Position numbers and translations under genes: made by a program. From Penicillium oxalicum (Eukaryota > Ascomycota > Eurotiomycetes > Eurotiales > Aspergillaceae), in assembly GCF_001723175.1 (NCBI RefSeq), contig NC_064655.1, positions 3,224,001 through 3,288,000 of the forward strand: DNA of 64,000 nt, given 5' to 3'. The notes beneath the pieces were generated by a model. The model saw only the letters and a program-made list of their open reading frames with translations, was not told where the DNA came from and did no database searches. Shown here one piece after another: positions 11,988-24,790 of the stretch (positions are counted from its first letter, which is position 1; the number at the start of each line of letters is the position of its first letter).

Positions 11988-14900
11988 TCAAACAGCCGCA
12001 GAAGCTGAGGTCTTGACCAGTCGCGGAAGCAAAATCTGCCCATCCGCAGCCTGCCGCAGATATACTCCCAAGAGTGGACTCATACCTGCCGTTTCAGCAG
12101 CATTGATCCAATCCACCATCGGAACTGTTTCAAACTTCTGCCCAGACCCTGTTTCCATCATGGCTTGAACCTCATCCCGACCAACCTGAACTTCACCAGA
12201 CTCGTAGACAAAATGGGGTGTTTCAATCCCAGACTGATCAGTGGACTCGTGAACTGTGCGGATGATCTGCGCCGCAGCCTTCTCGACAGGGATGAAATCG
12301 AAGACGCCATTCCATGCTTGAGAAGCCGGAATCTTTTGAGTTGCCTTGCAGTAGTGTAGGACATTGCTCATGAGGTCTAGCTCGGGGGCATCGGAACCCA
12401 TCACGCTCGATGGACGGTGGATCCAGACAGGGAGTTTGTGGGATTCATTTACACGCTCGAGGTATACTTCACAGACCCACTTTGCCGTGGCATAGCCATC
12501 TCGAGGAATTGAAGGAGGCGGGAAAGCTGCCACGGAGTATTCGCCAAACGAAGCCATGCTGGAAAATCGAGTCACACTCGCGGATGAAATGAAGTGGAAA
12601 GGGATGCGGCGCGGTAGGGAGAGTTTGACGAGCTCTGCGGTCGAATGCACGTTTGTCAATTTGAGTGATTGGTATGTTTTCATGAATGAGACGTCTGCAC
12701 CGTTGTGAATCACGATGTCGGTGGTCTGGAAGATCGAATCTGCGTCCTTCTCTGATAGTCCCAGGCTTGGGGACCCAAGGTCACCATGGTACACATGAAT
12801 CTTGGGATGCGCAAAGAGTGCAGGTAGTTTGGCGAGCGGCTTTCTCACAGCTAGACAGTAAATTTTATGAATTTCGTCGTCTTTCATGAGCTGACGGAGG
12901 ATTTCTTTTCCGATGAATCCGGTCGATCCAGTGAGGACAACGGTGCTAACGCCGAGAGGTCCGTCGGCTGTGTTGGTCTCCTGACTCGGTGACAGCCCAG
13001 CGAGAAGATCTTCAATTTCGGTCTTCCAGTCGATTGACGAGTGATCCTTGATGTGAGAGACATTTTCGATCCGTGTGACCATTTCACGCAGGGTGCTGGC
13101 TGCGAATAGTTCTTGCAATGGCACCGAGACCCCCAGTCGATCTTTAATCAGGGCCTGAAGATCAACTAGAGTAAGCGAACTGCCACCCACGTGGAAAAAG
13201 TCGGAGCCTGAGTCGATGGCATGCAACCTTGCAATGTCATGAGGGATGGCCTCTTGCCATAGACTTCGCAGCTCTTGCTCCATCGCAGTTAGACCAACGT
13301 TACTGCTGGCCTCATCAACAAGCTGCGAGATGGGAACTTGGTTCAAGGCGAGGCGATCGACCTTTCCAGACAGATTTTGCGGCAAAGAAGGCAAAGGGAC
13401 AAATATGGCTGGTCGCATAAAGTGTGGTAATGGAAGGTCGGCTTTGAGTTCTTGCAGGAATTGCGAAGAGGCGCTGGCAGCCTCGGCGTCGGATAGAACA
13501 ACAAAAGCAACGAGGAACCGATTTCCGTCGCTTTCACTCGTCCTGGGGGACACCACAGCTTGCAATATCCTACCCCCTGAGCTGCGAATGATGGCTGATT
13601 CAATCTCCTCAACGTTGATGCGAATTCCCCCAATCTTCAGTTGGTTGTCTCCTTTGATGCGGCCCAGTATAATAAGTCGTCCGTCATGAGTAAGTCTACC
13701 TCGGTCTCCCGTCCTATAAGCCCTGGTCCATCCTTGACTTTTGAAGAACGAAGTTGCAAACCGGTCTTGTAAGAAAGTGTCGCTGTCGAGACTTGTATCA
13801 AGATATCCCTCCGCAACGCCTGCTCCTCCAACGACAACTTCTCCTGGCAGGCCAATTGGCAAGGGCTGCATCTTCTCATCAACAATGTAAACGGAATAAT
13901 TCTGGAGTGTTAGAATTCCAGAAGCAGACTCGAGTAAGTGCGAGTCGAGTTGCGCACGAGGAACCTCTTCCACGCTGCAAGCGAGTGTGACTTCCGCCGG
14001 GCCGTAAGCGTTGATCAGTCTTGCCGTTGGTTGACAAACAGACTTGAACTCGTCTAGAAGACGCGCAGTCAATGGTTCTCCACCAGAGAGTAAAATCTTC
14101 ATATTGGAGCGCTTCAAAGCTTCTCTCCCGTGTCGGAACCACGCGAGATACTCTGTAGGTGTGGCGAGAGTTACGGTCACATTTTCAGCAGCAATTATTT
14201 CTGTGATCGCGACTGGATCTCCGCGCGCGGCCAATGGTGCAATCACGAGCGTAGCAGCATTGCACAAACCTGTTAGTATTTGGTATATCGACATGTCCCA
14301 TGCGTACGATGACTGATGAAGCACAGTCTCTTTCGCTGTTGCGAGATTGCAAACTCGGGTCGATCCTTCTATCTGATTGACATGAGCTGAGTGCGTAAGG
14401 CGGATGCCCTTTGGTGTACCGGTTGAACCACTCGTAAAGACGATAACTGCAATTTGACTGCTCTCTGCTGAAATTGATGGCAGTCTGTCCGAGACTGCAT
14501 CAGCATTGTCCACGTTGACAGCTTGAGCGGAGCAGATGAGCAGTTCTGATTCTGTCAAAGTAGTGGAATCCAGAAGAATGAGCTTTGGTTCAGACTCAGC
14601 GACCATCACCGACAACCTTTCAATCCCGGCCTTTCGGTCTAAGGGAACGTAGGTAGCGCCAACCCGCCAGATGGCGAGCACTGAGCAAATCAATTTCACC
14701 CCCGGAGATTGCAGGACACCCACACGATCTCCGACTTGAATGTCTTTGGCTAGGAGTTCATTGGCTATACCGGCAGCCACCTCTGTCAGCCGTTTATAAG
14801 TGAGCTTATTGCCATTCATCTCCTTCAAGGCGATTTGCTCGGGATAGATATCGGCCATCTCTTCAATGCGATGCAACACCGTAAATGGCCATTCAGTCGG

Positions 14901-17900
14901 CTTCTCAGGTCCTAAATATTGTCAGATTGGGATAATCAAAGAGCTGATTCGTGCTTGGAGGGGCATACCTTTTCCAACCACAATACCTTGATTCATATCG
15001 GTCTCGGAGAAAAGCGGAGGCCAAGATACCTTGGTAGCTGGATTGCGGATGAACACATGAATCAGATGTTCGTAGCTACGAAGGAGGATTTGAGCGTGCT
15101 CAAGCTCGTAGAGATCTTTTTGCGCGAGTATGTGAATCATTGTGTCACCATCCCCAAGATTTACCACGTCAAGTTGCAGATCATTCGAAGTTTCTCCCGT
15201 AGTCAGCAATGAGCCGGCTGCCTGGCAACCGCAGAAAAACCGGGATTCCTCTACACGAGGGCGGTAGTTGTAGAGAACTTGAAACATTGGGCTGTGGGAA
15301 GCGGATCGAGGGACGTTGAGTTCAGATAGGATCACATCAAATGGAACCTTGGAGTGCGATAAGGCATTCTGTGAAGCATTTTTCACAGCCTTAAGAGCTT
15401 CACCAAATGATTGCGACGAGTGCGAGGAAAGACGCAAAGGAAGAAGATTGAGAAACATGCCAACACTTTCCAGGATATCGAAGTCGGTACGATTGCTATC
15501 AGCAAGACCAATGCAGATGTTCTCCATATTGAGGTGACGCTGAAGAAGAATCTGCCACATGACAAGGTGGAAATGGAACGGCGTGACTTTGAACAACCTA
15601 CAACAGGTCTCGATTTGTCGTGAGAGATCCACACCAATGCGAAGCTGGGCGCGAATTGTAGAGTATCCCGATATTGAGGGACGCGTTGGCTGACGAGAAA
15701 AGGGGAGTAGTGGAATTGGCTGTGGAATGGTGGTGAATTCGCTGCGCCAATACTCCAAGTCATCTGACCAAACGCCTTCTTCATATTCTTGAATCTGGCG
15801 TATAGCAAAATCAGGATACTGGATTGCGTTCCTTGCAATCGAAGTACCCTGATAGGCAGCCTCGAACTGTGTCCAAAGAATTTCGAAGCTGACGCCATCC
15901 ATGTTGATGTGGTGAAAGCCAAAAAGTAACCAGTGATGGTCGGGCGCAATGGTGAGGAGTTGAATACGCATCACGTCACCATCGGATATATCAAAGATAT
16001 GCCCTTTCATTCTTTCAGCGGCAGAATCAACGTCCATTTGACTTTGGATATGAACATGCTCAAGGCAGACCTGCGTTCGTCTAAGAACTCCTTGCATGTG
16101 CTTCTTGGCTGCGTCAGTAAAGAAGAATGTACGAAGAGCTTCGTGATGCTGGCAAACATCTTCGACAGCTTGCGAAAATCGTGCAATGTCTAATTCCCCA
16201 CGCAGCTCAAATGTGGGCGTGACGTTAAAAGCTGTCTCATCTGGCACAAGAGATCTTAGAAACCAGAAGCGCGATTGTCCAAATGACATCGGAGCAATAC
16301 GCTCGATTGCTGTTTTGTCATCGCTTTGCGAATCGTTGTCAACTGATGTCTGCGAAGAGCTGTCTCCATCCTGATCTGAGCTTGAGTCATCGGCTTTGAC
16401 GAAAATTGACAAAACACTGCCCGCTTGGTTTTGAGGTGGATAGTAGTTTAGTTGGAATAACTTTGCTTCATCGGCATCCTCTTCGTTCAGCACTGGCAAA
16501 GAGGGAACTTCTTTCTCCAGGGAATCAGCAGAAACTGCTGGCATGGGAAGCTGTGGATCTTTAGAATGCTCTTCATCGGATTGCTTGATGTTCGGAATCA
16601 GCGACGATGGAATGCAGCTCGAAACAAATTTGAGCAGTTCATGAATTGATCCAGCGTTGAAGATTTTCAGGACTGGAACGTCAACCCTCAGCTCCTTCAG
16701 GAAATAGGAGCGGAAGTCGACAGCATTGAGTGAGTCAACACCCAGCTCGTCGGGGCTCATGTCGAGAATCGGTTTAGTCGGATCAAGTTGAAGAGCGGAT
16801 TGCAGCTTCACGGTGAACCCATCTTTTTGTCTCGGTTAGCGGTCCGGAATCCACTGCAGTGTTTGGCGGACTGTACCAACATACCTTGCAGAGCTTCCAT
16901 CACGTCAGCCCTGGTAGTTGCTTCAAGCAATCTGGCTTTTATCATGACAGACGTCTTTCCTTTCTTGTCATTCTCAATTATCGCATTAGACTTGACCACG
17001 AGATGCTGGAAAATCGGATTAGTGACCCAATCTTTGCTTTCATCGTCGTCGATTCTAAGGCCACTGCAAATGTCGGCCGCATGATCACGCTGTAAACACG
17101 ACAAAATACCCTCGGCGAATATCTCTCGGAAGTCTTGTTCTGACATCCATGTATGGCCCACTTTGTAAAGATAGTTCTGCTGCGACATGTTAAGCTCCCT
17201 AGTCACGTATCCGTTACCAACAATGGCTCCAATATTGATGGCATGAGCAGCTAGGCCACGCTGTTGACGCTGTGCAGCCAAACTGGCCATGAACATATTA
17301 GCAGCGTTATAGGGAGCTTGGCCAGGATTACCTGTAACTGCGGCCATTGACGAGAAAAAGATCATGAAATCCAAAGAATCATCAGAGAAGAGCTCATCAA
17401 GCAGAATGCTTCCCTGAACCTTCGGCCGTAGAACAGAATTGAAACGGTCGAGATTGAGATCAAGGAACATTGTGTCCTGTAGAACCATGGCACCCTGCGC
17501 TACACCGCCAATTGGTGGCATGCTCTGAACAATCTGACCGTGGGTGTTTTCGATGGATTCACGATCGGTAATATCACTATGATGATGTGTGAGTATCGAC
17601 AGCTATGTTTGATCAAAAGCAGCGAGAGCCATACTTTGCGAAAACTCTCACAGTACAGCCAACGGCGGCCATTTTCTGTATCCACGAGCCTTCTACCTGG
17701 GGGTTCCGACTCGAGAGTGCAATGTATTTTGCACCTTGAAAAGCCATCCACTCACAAAGAGACAAGCCAAGGCCACTAGTCAAGCCAACAAGCCAGTATG
17801 TCTTATTGCCAGGGAACCTGACAGTCTTGGTTGCGGGTTTGACTTGAATCGGGAGAAGGGTGGTGTCCCAGATGACGATGTGTTGCTCCGTCAAATCCTG

Positions 17901-20900
17901 GGCTTCTATCAGACCACGTAAAGTGATATCTGGAATCCTTCTTGGGTTCGATAGGGCTTGATCAAGATCAAATTTCAAGTCCGTCTTTAGCATTTCAAGC
18001 GTGAACAGGTTTGAGTCCAGTCGAGACGAGAGATGGGAGTCTTGACGTGTGAGGTCATTCTCTGCTATAAGCGGGCATGATGTGTTGAGAATCTGAGTGA
18101 TAGTCTTTGCCAGAAGGTCATCAGCACCGGCGTTAAACACTCTGGTGACAGACCCTGGGATTTTGTTGTATAGTTCACGTCGAGTTGCGCGATGATGAAC
18201 ATAAACCCAAGGAAGAGAGCAGTTGCGGTCCTTTGAGGTGACGAGTACGAGCTGAATGCCCACACGACGGGTTTGATGAATCATAGCTGTTGCTATCGAG
18301 AAATCGGGTTCTAGAACCACCAGTACTGATCCAGGTACCATACCATGAAGGACAGAACGAGTAAAAAGGCTCACGTAGGTGGAAAGCAATGACTGCCTTG
18401 CATCTCTCTCTGGTGCTGCTCTAGCAAGGATCCACTTAGAAGGCACAATGATGTGCGATTTTATCTCCTTTGCCAGAGATACGACATATGTATCATTCTC
18501 ACACTCTTTGCCTGCTACGACAAAAAGAAAGCTGTCGTTGTCGACTCTGACAGAGCGGAGTAGCGAGTGCGTGACCTGGATTTTAGTCAAATCACAATGC
18601 CCAGAAGTCTTGATAATTTCTGTCGCAGAAAGCTCGTAATCTCTGGCCCTTGAGATTGCAACCGACACAGATTCACGATCAAGTTCTTTTAGAATGAGGC
18701 GTTTCGCAGAATTGTATCGATCATTCCGACATCGGTTCATTTTGATTCTCGGTATGAGCATTGCTCCGTTCTGAAAGGATAGCTCAGGCTCTGTGCACCA
18801 GAGGAGATCGTGAAGTCGATCATCCCCCTCCCAGAGACCCGTAGCCGTCAATTGCAGAAGTTGTTTCGCGATCAAAGCATTGTCAACCTCGTCTAAAGAG
18901 CCGAAGTTCAAAGATTGGATTCTTAAATGACGCATTTCCATGGCAAGCGTTCGTTGAATCCCTCTGAAAAGGTTACCCCCTGGGTTCGCACCTTGAGCTC
19001 CGTGCACAACCCAAAGTACATTTTTGCTTTTCCTGAAAAGTTCCTGGAAGCCCTGCAAGGCCCGAGAAGTCAGATTGAGGAAGACTTGCGTGTCAAGCTC
19101 TGTAAAGCTCAGCACCGTCCCCATGAAAGGAATCTCTTCGGCGTTGATCTCAGCAAGCTCGCTGTAGCACTTAATTTGTTCGAAGTGGTCCCCGACGGAG
19201 GTTTTAAGATATTGAATCATTTTCGAGGAGACTGGAGTTTTGCCACCAAGTATTGTCAGTGATTCAACATGAACTTTCTCGGGACTCTGGGCGAGAGGGT
19301 TCCGCAGAAAGTTAATACGCGAATCAACCGCTTGGGTTAACATGACGGAAAATGGAACGAGCCGACTCGAGTCATGGGTCTTTGAATGGTCAATGCCAGA
19401 GAACCCGGTTTTTGTCATCACATTGTGCCACTCATCCAGAGAAATAGTAGGCGACAGCTCCCGTCCCTCATTGCGCCCAAGCCACCAACCAGGCAAGCCG
19501 CCAAGTACTGCACCGAACCGCATTATCATTAGGTCAATCAGCTCGAGTATAAGCAGATAACCGCCTGGTTTGATCAAGCTGTGAATGTGAGACATCGTGC
19601 GCTTAATATTGGACGTCGCGTAAAGAGCCAGAGATGCGATGACCAAGTCATATGAGTTCTGACCATAACCTTGTTCTACAACATCCTTTTCAATGTCAAG
19701 AATCTTGAAGGCCATATTGGCCTGTCTGGCCTGGAACTTATCTTGGGCACGTTCTAGCCAAGTCTCCATGAAATCAGTGTACGTATAGGACGCAAAAGCA
19801 GTACCAAGCCCATTAAGGGCGGCTGTTGTTGCTTCTCCAGCGCCAGCTCCTGCATATATTGTCAGACTTTGACTCCGGTCAGTAGCCCCAAGAATGACGA
19901 ACCAATTTCAAGAACATTGATGTGCGGGTATTTGTTTCCAATTGAACCAGCAATACGCCCTAATTCGGCCAAATACGCCCCGATTCCAAGGGTCTCCTCG
20001 TAGAAGCGACCGAGTGTGTTGTTCTTCATGAAAATGTCGAGAATGTTGACTTCGCCGCGGACAATTGCTGGAAGGCTCTCCCCAACAACCTGTAGTATCT
20101 TGGAATCATGGTTGTTTCCCAATCTGCGAGCTGTCAGTTAATACAGGGATCTATACTAGCAGTGGCACAGACTGACTGTTTGAGAATATCATGTGCGAGC
20201 TCCTCTTCGTCATTGATCCAAGCTTGTTCCGCGAACGGATGACGCCCCGATTTGACGAGAGCGACACAATGATCAGCAAAGGATAGGAGGTGAGCATGAT
20301 GGGATGCGACTTGCGATCTTTGCGCAGTCGTGATTGAGCTGGCTAGGCGCTTCAGGTAGTAGAAAGCCAGTCTTTCCAGCTCCAGCGCCTGGTTGCGATC
20401 TTCACTTTGAGCTGTATTCGAATCTTCCTTCCCGTAACATGCAGGATCCTCTGGTGCCCACGTCATCTCAGTAAACATCGGAACATCCGTTGACTCAGAG
20501 AGCGGTGTTAGAGGAGTGGTGTGGAGTCCTTGAAGCTGAATTATTGTGTTATTCCCGTCAGAAGAAAAGATGTCGACATCTCCCGAGAGCTCAGCGAATT
20601 TGGCGTGTGCAACTGAAGCAGAAAAAGGCACACGCGAGCCAGGACCCGCCATAGCCAGGCACAGTGTCGGATTGATTCTCAAACAATCAATTCTCGTTGG
20701 AAGATAAAGAGAACGTAAGCGTCCATCTCCAGGGAAAGAATAAGCCAGCATAATGGCTTGTATGGCACAATCCAGTGTTGCTGGATGTACCAATAATGGC
20801 TTCTCGGGGCCATCATTATTGGGGACTATAATCATCCCATTCGATTCATCCATTTTTCGAGTCAAGTCGGTGAGGCCACGGAAGGGCCCCGTGTAACCAA

Positions 20901-23900
20901 AGCCCAGGTCAGAAACAAAATTGTAGAATCGATCTTGTTCGACCTGCAGGAAGGACAAATGGGAGTTGGAATTCGAGGGCAGAGCCGCGGTGTCAGACTT
21001 GCCTAGTAAAACATGAACTTGGGCAGAAGCGTGAAGTGACAGCGACGAGGATCCTTTGACACCCCCTGAATAGCATTTGAAGGCTGCCCTCAGAGAATCG
21101 CGACTACTCTCAGACACGGTAATTGTAAAGACAACTTCAGTGCTGACATTCTCTTCCAAAACCAAAGCTTGTCCGATTATGAAGTCCTCAAGCTCAATGA
21201 GATGGATAGAGTCGATTCCGTATTGCTGAACCAAGCACTCTGTCAAAGCCGACACGTAACCGGCAGCAGGAAACACGATTTGTCCCTGCACTTGATGGTG
21301 CGTAAGCCATGGAATCTCACGTGTGTTGAGATAGTTCCGCCATCGGAGCTCCTCGTTCGTGCCGTCGGGACATCTTGTGCCCAAGAGAAGATGAAACTCC
21401 CCACCATCAACACGTGAGGTATTGGAAATTCGGGACTCGTGCCAATAGATGCGATCATGATCCCATGCATAAGATGGTAAGTCTTTCAATAGCCTGGGCC
21501 AGCGAGCGTCCCCATGTATCCTTTTGTCGAAAGCTGCATAGTCTACAGCATGCTCACCAAGGTTGGCCCAGAGAGCACCAAGAGCAGCTGCAAATGACCG
21601 CCTATCACACTTTCCACGGGAAAGGAGACCACTATAAGGGATTGAGCTTCCAGAAATATCCTGGATCGTCTGGAGTGCCGGTCCCTTCAATGCAGGATGA
21701 GGACCGATCTCCAGACCCATGTCGAAAGGCCCATGCGCAGCAATGGCATGACTCACAGCCTGAGAGAACATAACTGCATTTGTCATGTTATTGCTCCAAT
21801 AGATGTCCGACAAATTGTCGGTGACATCGTCGATGTTTTGGACGTAGACACTTGATATCCATGCAGTCTTTCGCGCCGTTCCAGCTTGGATTTTGAGGCC
21901 GCATCTCTGCATGGCAGAAATATAAGGCGCAGCACAAGGTAGCATATGGTGCGAGTGGTAGGCCTTATCAACTTTGAGCAAGCGAGCGAATTTCTTCTCG
22001 TCCTCGAATATCTCTTTGGCTTCTTCGATGGCGTCAGAATCTCCAGAAAGTGTGACACTAGCCGACGAATTTGCCGCCGCCACACAGATACGACCCTTTA
22101 GAGATGGCATGTCGCAAAGTTCTTGGGCGTCTTCCAATGATGTTCCAATAGCCATCATAGCTCCCTTGGCTCCTTGACCGTCAACGGCGTGCTGTAAGGA
22201 CCAGCCGCGATAATATGCAATTCTGATAGCGTCACTTGCCGAGATATAGCCTGCCGCGTATGCTGCGGCAATCTCACCAGATGAATGACCAACCACGGCT
22301 GTAAAGGAAATACCAGCTGCTGACAAAAGCTGCACAAGCATTACCTGAACAGCAGTGCAAAGTGTCTGGGAGAACAGAGCCTCTCCAATTCGCGATGACT
22401 TTGAATCCTTCAAGATCTCGTCGCGGAGAGTCCAGCTTGGTCGGTCCTGTTCGGGAAGAGTTTGAAGGGCCAAGTCAAGGTCGAAAATGCAGGCGGAAGC
22501 CATGTGCGAGCTTGATAATAATGTCGCCCCCATCCTTGCCCACTGAGCCCCTTGTCCAGTAAAAATCCCCAATATTTTTGGTTCTTTCACCGAAGTTGTT
22601 TTGCTCGATGGTAGGATATCCGACGATGACTGGGCGGCCCTTTCAATGTTTGTTGCAAGCTCAGCTGCATCGGAGCCTGTGAGCGATATCCTGAACGGTA
22701 GAGTTGACCTGCGGGTGTTCAAAGTCCAGGACAAGTCACGAAGGTCGACACCAGGCGTTGCTCTGAGATAGGCTGCAAAGCTTTGCAAAGTAGCTGTCAA
22801 AGATTTCTCAGAATTCGCAGAGAAATTGAACGGTAAAAGACCGCTGCTTTGGAGATCGCTTGTGTCAGAAAACACGCGATGGTTGTCGAAAGACTCCAAA
22901 ATTGCATGAGCATTCGCACCACCAAATCCAAAGCTATTGACACTCGCACGTCGTGGGGCTCCTTTAGTTGTTTCTGGCCACTTCTGAGCCTGCTGAAGAA
23001 TTTCGAGATCGTTATAGAAAGGTTTTACTGCTGGGTTGAGCTCGTTCAGAAGAAGGTTAGGAGGGATGACACCGTGCTGTAAAGCAAGAGACGCCTTCAT
23101 CACTGCGGCCAGGCCAGCTGTCCCCTCAGTGTGCCCAATCACGGTCTTGATAGATCCAACGTACAAGGGCGACTCCTCGGGACTTTCCCGGTGGTAATTT
23201 GCCTCTGGACCAAAGAATGCCGTGCTGATCGCCTGAGCTTCGACGGGGTCTCCTGCCGGTGTTCCTGGCGAACTTTTAGTCTAGGTTCATAAGAATTCGA
23301 CGCATCTGTGCAACTTACCAGTTCCATGGGCTTCAAAGTATTGAGGCCGATCGGAAGCTTGTGACAAGTCAAGTCCGGCTCGAGTATATGTCTCACGGAT
23401 TAGATTTGCCTGCGCAACCGGGTTGGGCATAGTGATTCCTTTCGTGCGACCATCTTGATTGATACCAGTCTCGCGGACAAGGCATTCGATGCGATCACCG
23501 TCCGCAAGCGCACGGCTGAGAGGTTTGAGCACAACAGCAGCGATTCCGTCACCTCGGGCATATCCGTCTGCGTCTTTGTCCCACATCCGCGAGCGACCGG
23601 TAGGGGAAAGCATCTTCAATTTGCTTTCTGCGATGTATTGCTCGGGCCCGAGAAGAAGATTTGTTCCCGCCACCACTGCCACATTGCTCTCCCCGTTCCT
23701 CAAACTCAATACTGCTTGGTGGAGAGCGATAAGGCTAGAGGAACAAGCCGTGTCAATGGTCATAGAAGGACCATGCCAGTCGAAAAAGTACGACACGCGG
23801 TTTGACAAGATACTTCTTGCCGTTCCAGACGCAAAGTAAGTAGGGAAGTTTTGAACATCCCTCCCTAGCATATCGGCATAATCGTTCGTCATTAATCCGA

Positions 23901-24288
23901 CGTAGACGCCGGTGTTCGAGCCTTGTAGCTTTTCCATCGGAATACCTGCGGACTCGAGACCCTCATATACAGTCTCTAGCAGCAGGCGCTGTTGAGGATC
24001 AATAGAATTTGCCTCGATTGGTTTCGTTCCGAAGAATTGAGCGTCGAACAACCGATGATCATCGGACAATAGATACGAGTGACGCACATTGGTTGTGCCA
24101 TGGTGGATACCATCAGGGTGATAGAATGTTTTCGTGTTGAATCGACTATCAGGAATTTCACTGAGAACATCTTGAGGTTCTCTGAGCAACTTCCAAAGCT
24201 TCGCAGGGGATGTAGCACCGCCAGGGAAGCGACAGGCACTTCCAACGATCGCAATGGGCTCCGCAGGAGCCTGGTCAAGCATATCCAT
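11988..24288 (-). CDS. Highly reducing PKS-NRPS hybrid megasynthase (KS-AT-DH-cMT-ER0-KR-ACP-C-A-T-R)
   Basis: Seven exons (24288-23319, 23264-20177, 20123-19903, 19849-17635, 17576-16885, 16822-14969, 14911-11988), with six introns of 53-62 nt that all keep frame, encode about 3987 residues. KS: Cys182 (DTACSSSL), His321 and His368. AT: GHSSG with Ser651. [12 protein letters not shown] with His980, and Asp1155. c[13 protein letters not shown] near 1422-1432, split by an intron. A degenerate ER region (about 1700-2080) lacks the NADPH motif. KR: GLTSGLG near 2115, then a Tyr-x3-Asn in [20 protein letters not shown], Ser2426. C: HHINMDG at 2699-2705. [12 protein letters not shown] at 3172-3182 and catalytic Lys about 3530. 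T: Ser3592. R: TGSTGFIG at 3674 and Tyr3820-x3-Lys3824. All expected active residues except the ER's are present. It assembles a methylated polyketide, condenses it with one amino acid and releases it through R. Amino-acid specificity was not assigned. Confidence 0.95.
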
Positions 24289-24473
24289 TGAAGGCTCTCG
24301 GGGTGAAGACTGAGAAAGACTCGATCGATAAGTGAATTCCAGGCGGGGTAGAAGCAGCCAGAGTATGGAATTTGCGGTTTAAGTAGAGCGCGCCCCAGGA
24401 ACTGGAATATTGCGCAGAACAAGCAAGGATATCGTTTCCCACCAAAGGAAACGGCCAGTGTGCTTGATTCTCG

Positions 24474-24514
24474 CTTATAAGAACCTTGACTGATCCACGA
24501 CTCGGACTTATAAG
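24474..24514 (-). promoter_or_regulatory. Tandem TATA-like elements upstream of the PKS-NRPS
   Basis: The palindrome CTTATAAG occurs at 24474-24481 and again at 24507-24514, 33 bases apart and about 190-225 bases before the megasynthase start codon. Position and sequence fit a core promoter for the minus-strand gene. The transcription start is not known. Confidence 0.35.
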
Positions 24515-24773
24515 TACAAGTCTCACAAAAAGAGTGCCGTTGTGATTATTTGCGCCATGAGGACGAGACATTCGACAAATCACCACCGAGACCCTAATTT
24601 CTTGGCCTGGATTCTCCATTCCCCTGCGTCAGTTCACAAGAGTATTTGCATCTTGTTGCCGGCTCGTATGCAGTCTCAGTCTCGAGTCTCTGGAATCAAT
24701 GCCACGAGGCGCATGGGAAGGCCCGCGCTCCTGAGATCTGACAATCATGGCAGATATCCCCAAATGATACAGT

Positions 24774-24790
24774 CTCCGACTCCGACTCCG
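24774..24790 (-). promoter_or_regulatory. Triple CGG direct repeat upstream of the PKS-NRPS, candidate Zn2Cys6 site
   Basis: On the minus strand three CGG triplets are spaced exactly three bases apart (CGG-AGT-CGG-AGT-CGG), about 490-500 bases upstream of the megasynthase start. CGG triplets in fixed spacing are the known recognition units of Zn2Cys6 regulators, and one such regulator lies in the cluster (34201-35894). Linking the two is inference. Confidence 0.35.
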
